Part shown: positions 63,048 to 64,000 of the stretch, in pieces
How the letters are laid out: every line of letters starts with the position of its first letter
Numbering within the stretch: the stretch's first letter is position 1
NCBI GenBank assembly: GCA_035578155.1
Contig: JAPWDM010000004.1
Coordinates: 59,236,292-59,300,291, forward strand
DNA from: Brachynemurus nebulosus
Lineage: Eukaryota > Arthropoda > Insecta > Neuroptera > Myrmeleontidae
Direction: 5' to 3'
Length of the DNA: 64,000 bases
Made by a program: the position numbers and the translations under genes
Notes under the pieces: generated by a model
What the model was told of the DNA's origin: nothing
Database searches by the model: none
Seen by the model: only the letters and a program-made list of their open reading frames with translations

Positions 63048-64000
63048 TCCCTTTTCTACCGTCTTAAGCGATGAATTTTAAAAAATCTGCTCTTGATGCT
63101 CGCTTATGTTACGTTACTAAAGAAACTTCTGTGCAAAATTTCATGTTTTTAAACCTGACAATTTTTTATACAATTTTTCATCAACCAGCGGAGTGGCCGA
63201 GCGTGCTTAGGCACTGGCACGCCGATTGGTAGATCGCGAGCTCGAATCTCGCGGCCGGCTATGCTTGTGAAGGTTTTCTGTAGTTTCCCTTCACAACTCC
63301 AGATGAATATCGGCATAGTTCCTTAAAAAGACGGCTACAGTCGCATATTTATAATGTAATTATGATGCGTATAAATTAAGTGCAAAAATAAAATGTGGGT
63401 GGCGTCTGTTATAGACAAGAATGTCTGAAAAACAAACGTCAAACCCCCATTATTATTATTATTATTACAATTTTTCATCCATTCCCCCTTATAGGACAGG
63501 TTTCCTAAAATCCCTTCTTAGTGCTCACCTGTGTTATATAAGAAACCACTGTGTAAAATTTTACATTTCTAGTTTTTCTGTATACATATTCATCCCTTAT
63601 TTTAACCCCTTAGAGGACGAATTTTCAAAAGTCCTCTTTCAGTGCTTACTTGCGTTACTAAAAGAAACCCTGTGCAAAAATTCACGATTCTGAACCCAGC
63701 GGTTTCTTTATATAAATTTTCATCTCCTATTTTAAGCCGTTAGTGGATAGATTTTTACAAAAATGCTCCCTCTTTATACTCATCTATACGTTACTAAGGG
63801 ATCCCTGTACAAAATTTCACGTTTCCCGAGTCAGTGGTATGCTATATAAATTGCCATCTCCTATTTTATATCTTTAGGAGAAAAATTTCTAAAAATTCCT
63901 GTCTGGTGCTCACCTACGTTACATAAAATACCACTGTCCAAAATTTCATGTTTCTAAATCCAACATTTTTTTATATAAATTTTTCATTTCCTATTTAGAG
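63048..64000 (+). repeat. tandem satellite, period about 121-135 bp, interrupted by a SINE
   Basis: Units begin at about 63048, 63178 (resuming at 63467), 63589, 63718, 63848 and 63980, with shared blocks TTTTCATCTCCTATTTTAA, GTGCTCACCTACGTTACT and CTGTGCAAAATTTCACG. The array runs off the window. Confidence 0.8.
63183..63465 (+). mobile_element. tRNA-derived SINE, 283 bp, with 14-bp target duplication
   Basis: The head resembles a tRNA: box A TGGCCGAGCGTGCTTAGG, box B-like GAGCTCGAATCTC, and a perfect T-arm (GCGAG-CTCGAAT-CTCGC). The acceptor stem is poorly paired, so it is not a functional tRNA. The body runs to an (ATT)n tail. TACAATTTTTCATC flanks it on both sides (63169-63182, 63466-63479). 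Confidence 0.9.

Noticed and set aside
63183..63260. Possible functional tRNA gene
   Set aside because: The T-arm is perfect but the acceptor stem does not pair, and it has a SINE body, (ATT)n tail and target duplication.

Overview
This is an AT-rich stretch of animal nuclear DNA, most likely from an insect. The reasons are an env-bearing Gypsy-type (errantivirus-like) retroelement, a tRNA-headed SINE, many short inverted-repeat transposons, spliced genes with GT..AG signals, and dozens of long (TA)n tracts. I see no bacterial features. Species cannot be fixed from the sequence. ATG-initiated host genes are nearly absent: almost every recognisable open frame belongs to a mobile element, and most lines of YIYIYI-type coding potential are simply (TA)n repeats.

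Layout. 1-7.3 kb: gene-poor, with a transposase-tail fragment (about 723-882), a pogo-type MITE (3981-4085) and two clusters of TATCGATA words. 7.34-15.44 kb: a TIR element with TA target duplication (here called F1) whose central (TA)n tract has been split by a 7.26-kb errantivirus-like provirus (LTRs 7705-8136 and 14535-14966; gag, pro-pol, env). Its LTRs differ at only two positions, but gag and the integrase region are broken. 15.8-20.6 kb: further F1 copies and a roughly 120-bp tandem array that ends in an F1 terminus. 20.9-32.6 kb: a chain of MITEs, most with readable TIRs and target duplications, one candidate host terminal exon on the minus strand (24902-24961), and a dyad-symmetric array of heat-shock-element-like triads with exact 103-bp spacing (27036-27696). 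29.7-37 kb: long palindromic elements, a hAT element carrying an eroded coding remnant, and MITE-in-MITE insertions. 39-40 kb: Helitron-like ends. 42.3-52.9 kb: a possible 10.5-kb TA-flanked transposon swollen by an internal LINE, itself cut by two palindromic elements, and by two hAT-type elements.

The most interesting unit is 54.33-61.35 kb. A large spliced gene (two Cys/His finger-like modules, a central FHxxM/DLxxEQ domain and a C-terminal FEN1/XPG-like nuclease module with the seven-acid pattern) lies between two 161-bp inverted repeats that differ at about three positions. The reading frame is interrupted by three single-base changes in A-homopolymers and one in-frame TAG. It may be a decaying or mis-assembled copy of a mobile, nuclease-encoding element. 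To its right are a tandem duplication rich in CCACAACGCGTTGTGG palindromes, an N-terminal fragment of an integrase-type transposon gene, and a roughly 130-bp satellite interrupted by a SINE with a 14-bp target duplication.

How the parts relate: there is no operon or pathway. The window records layered insertions, so order of arrival can be read in several places (F1 before the provirus; LINE before palindromes; palindromic element before its MITE; satellite before SINE).
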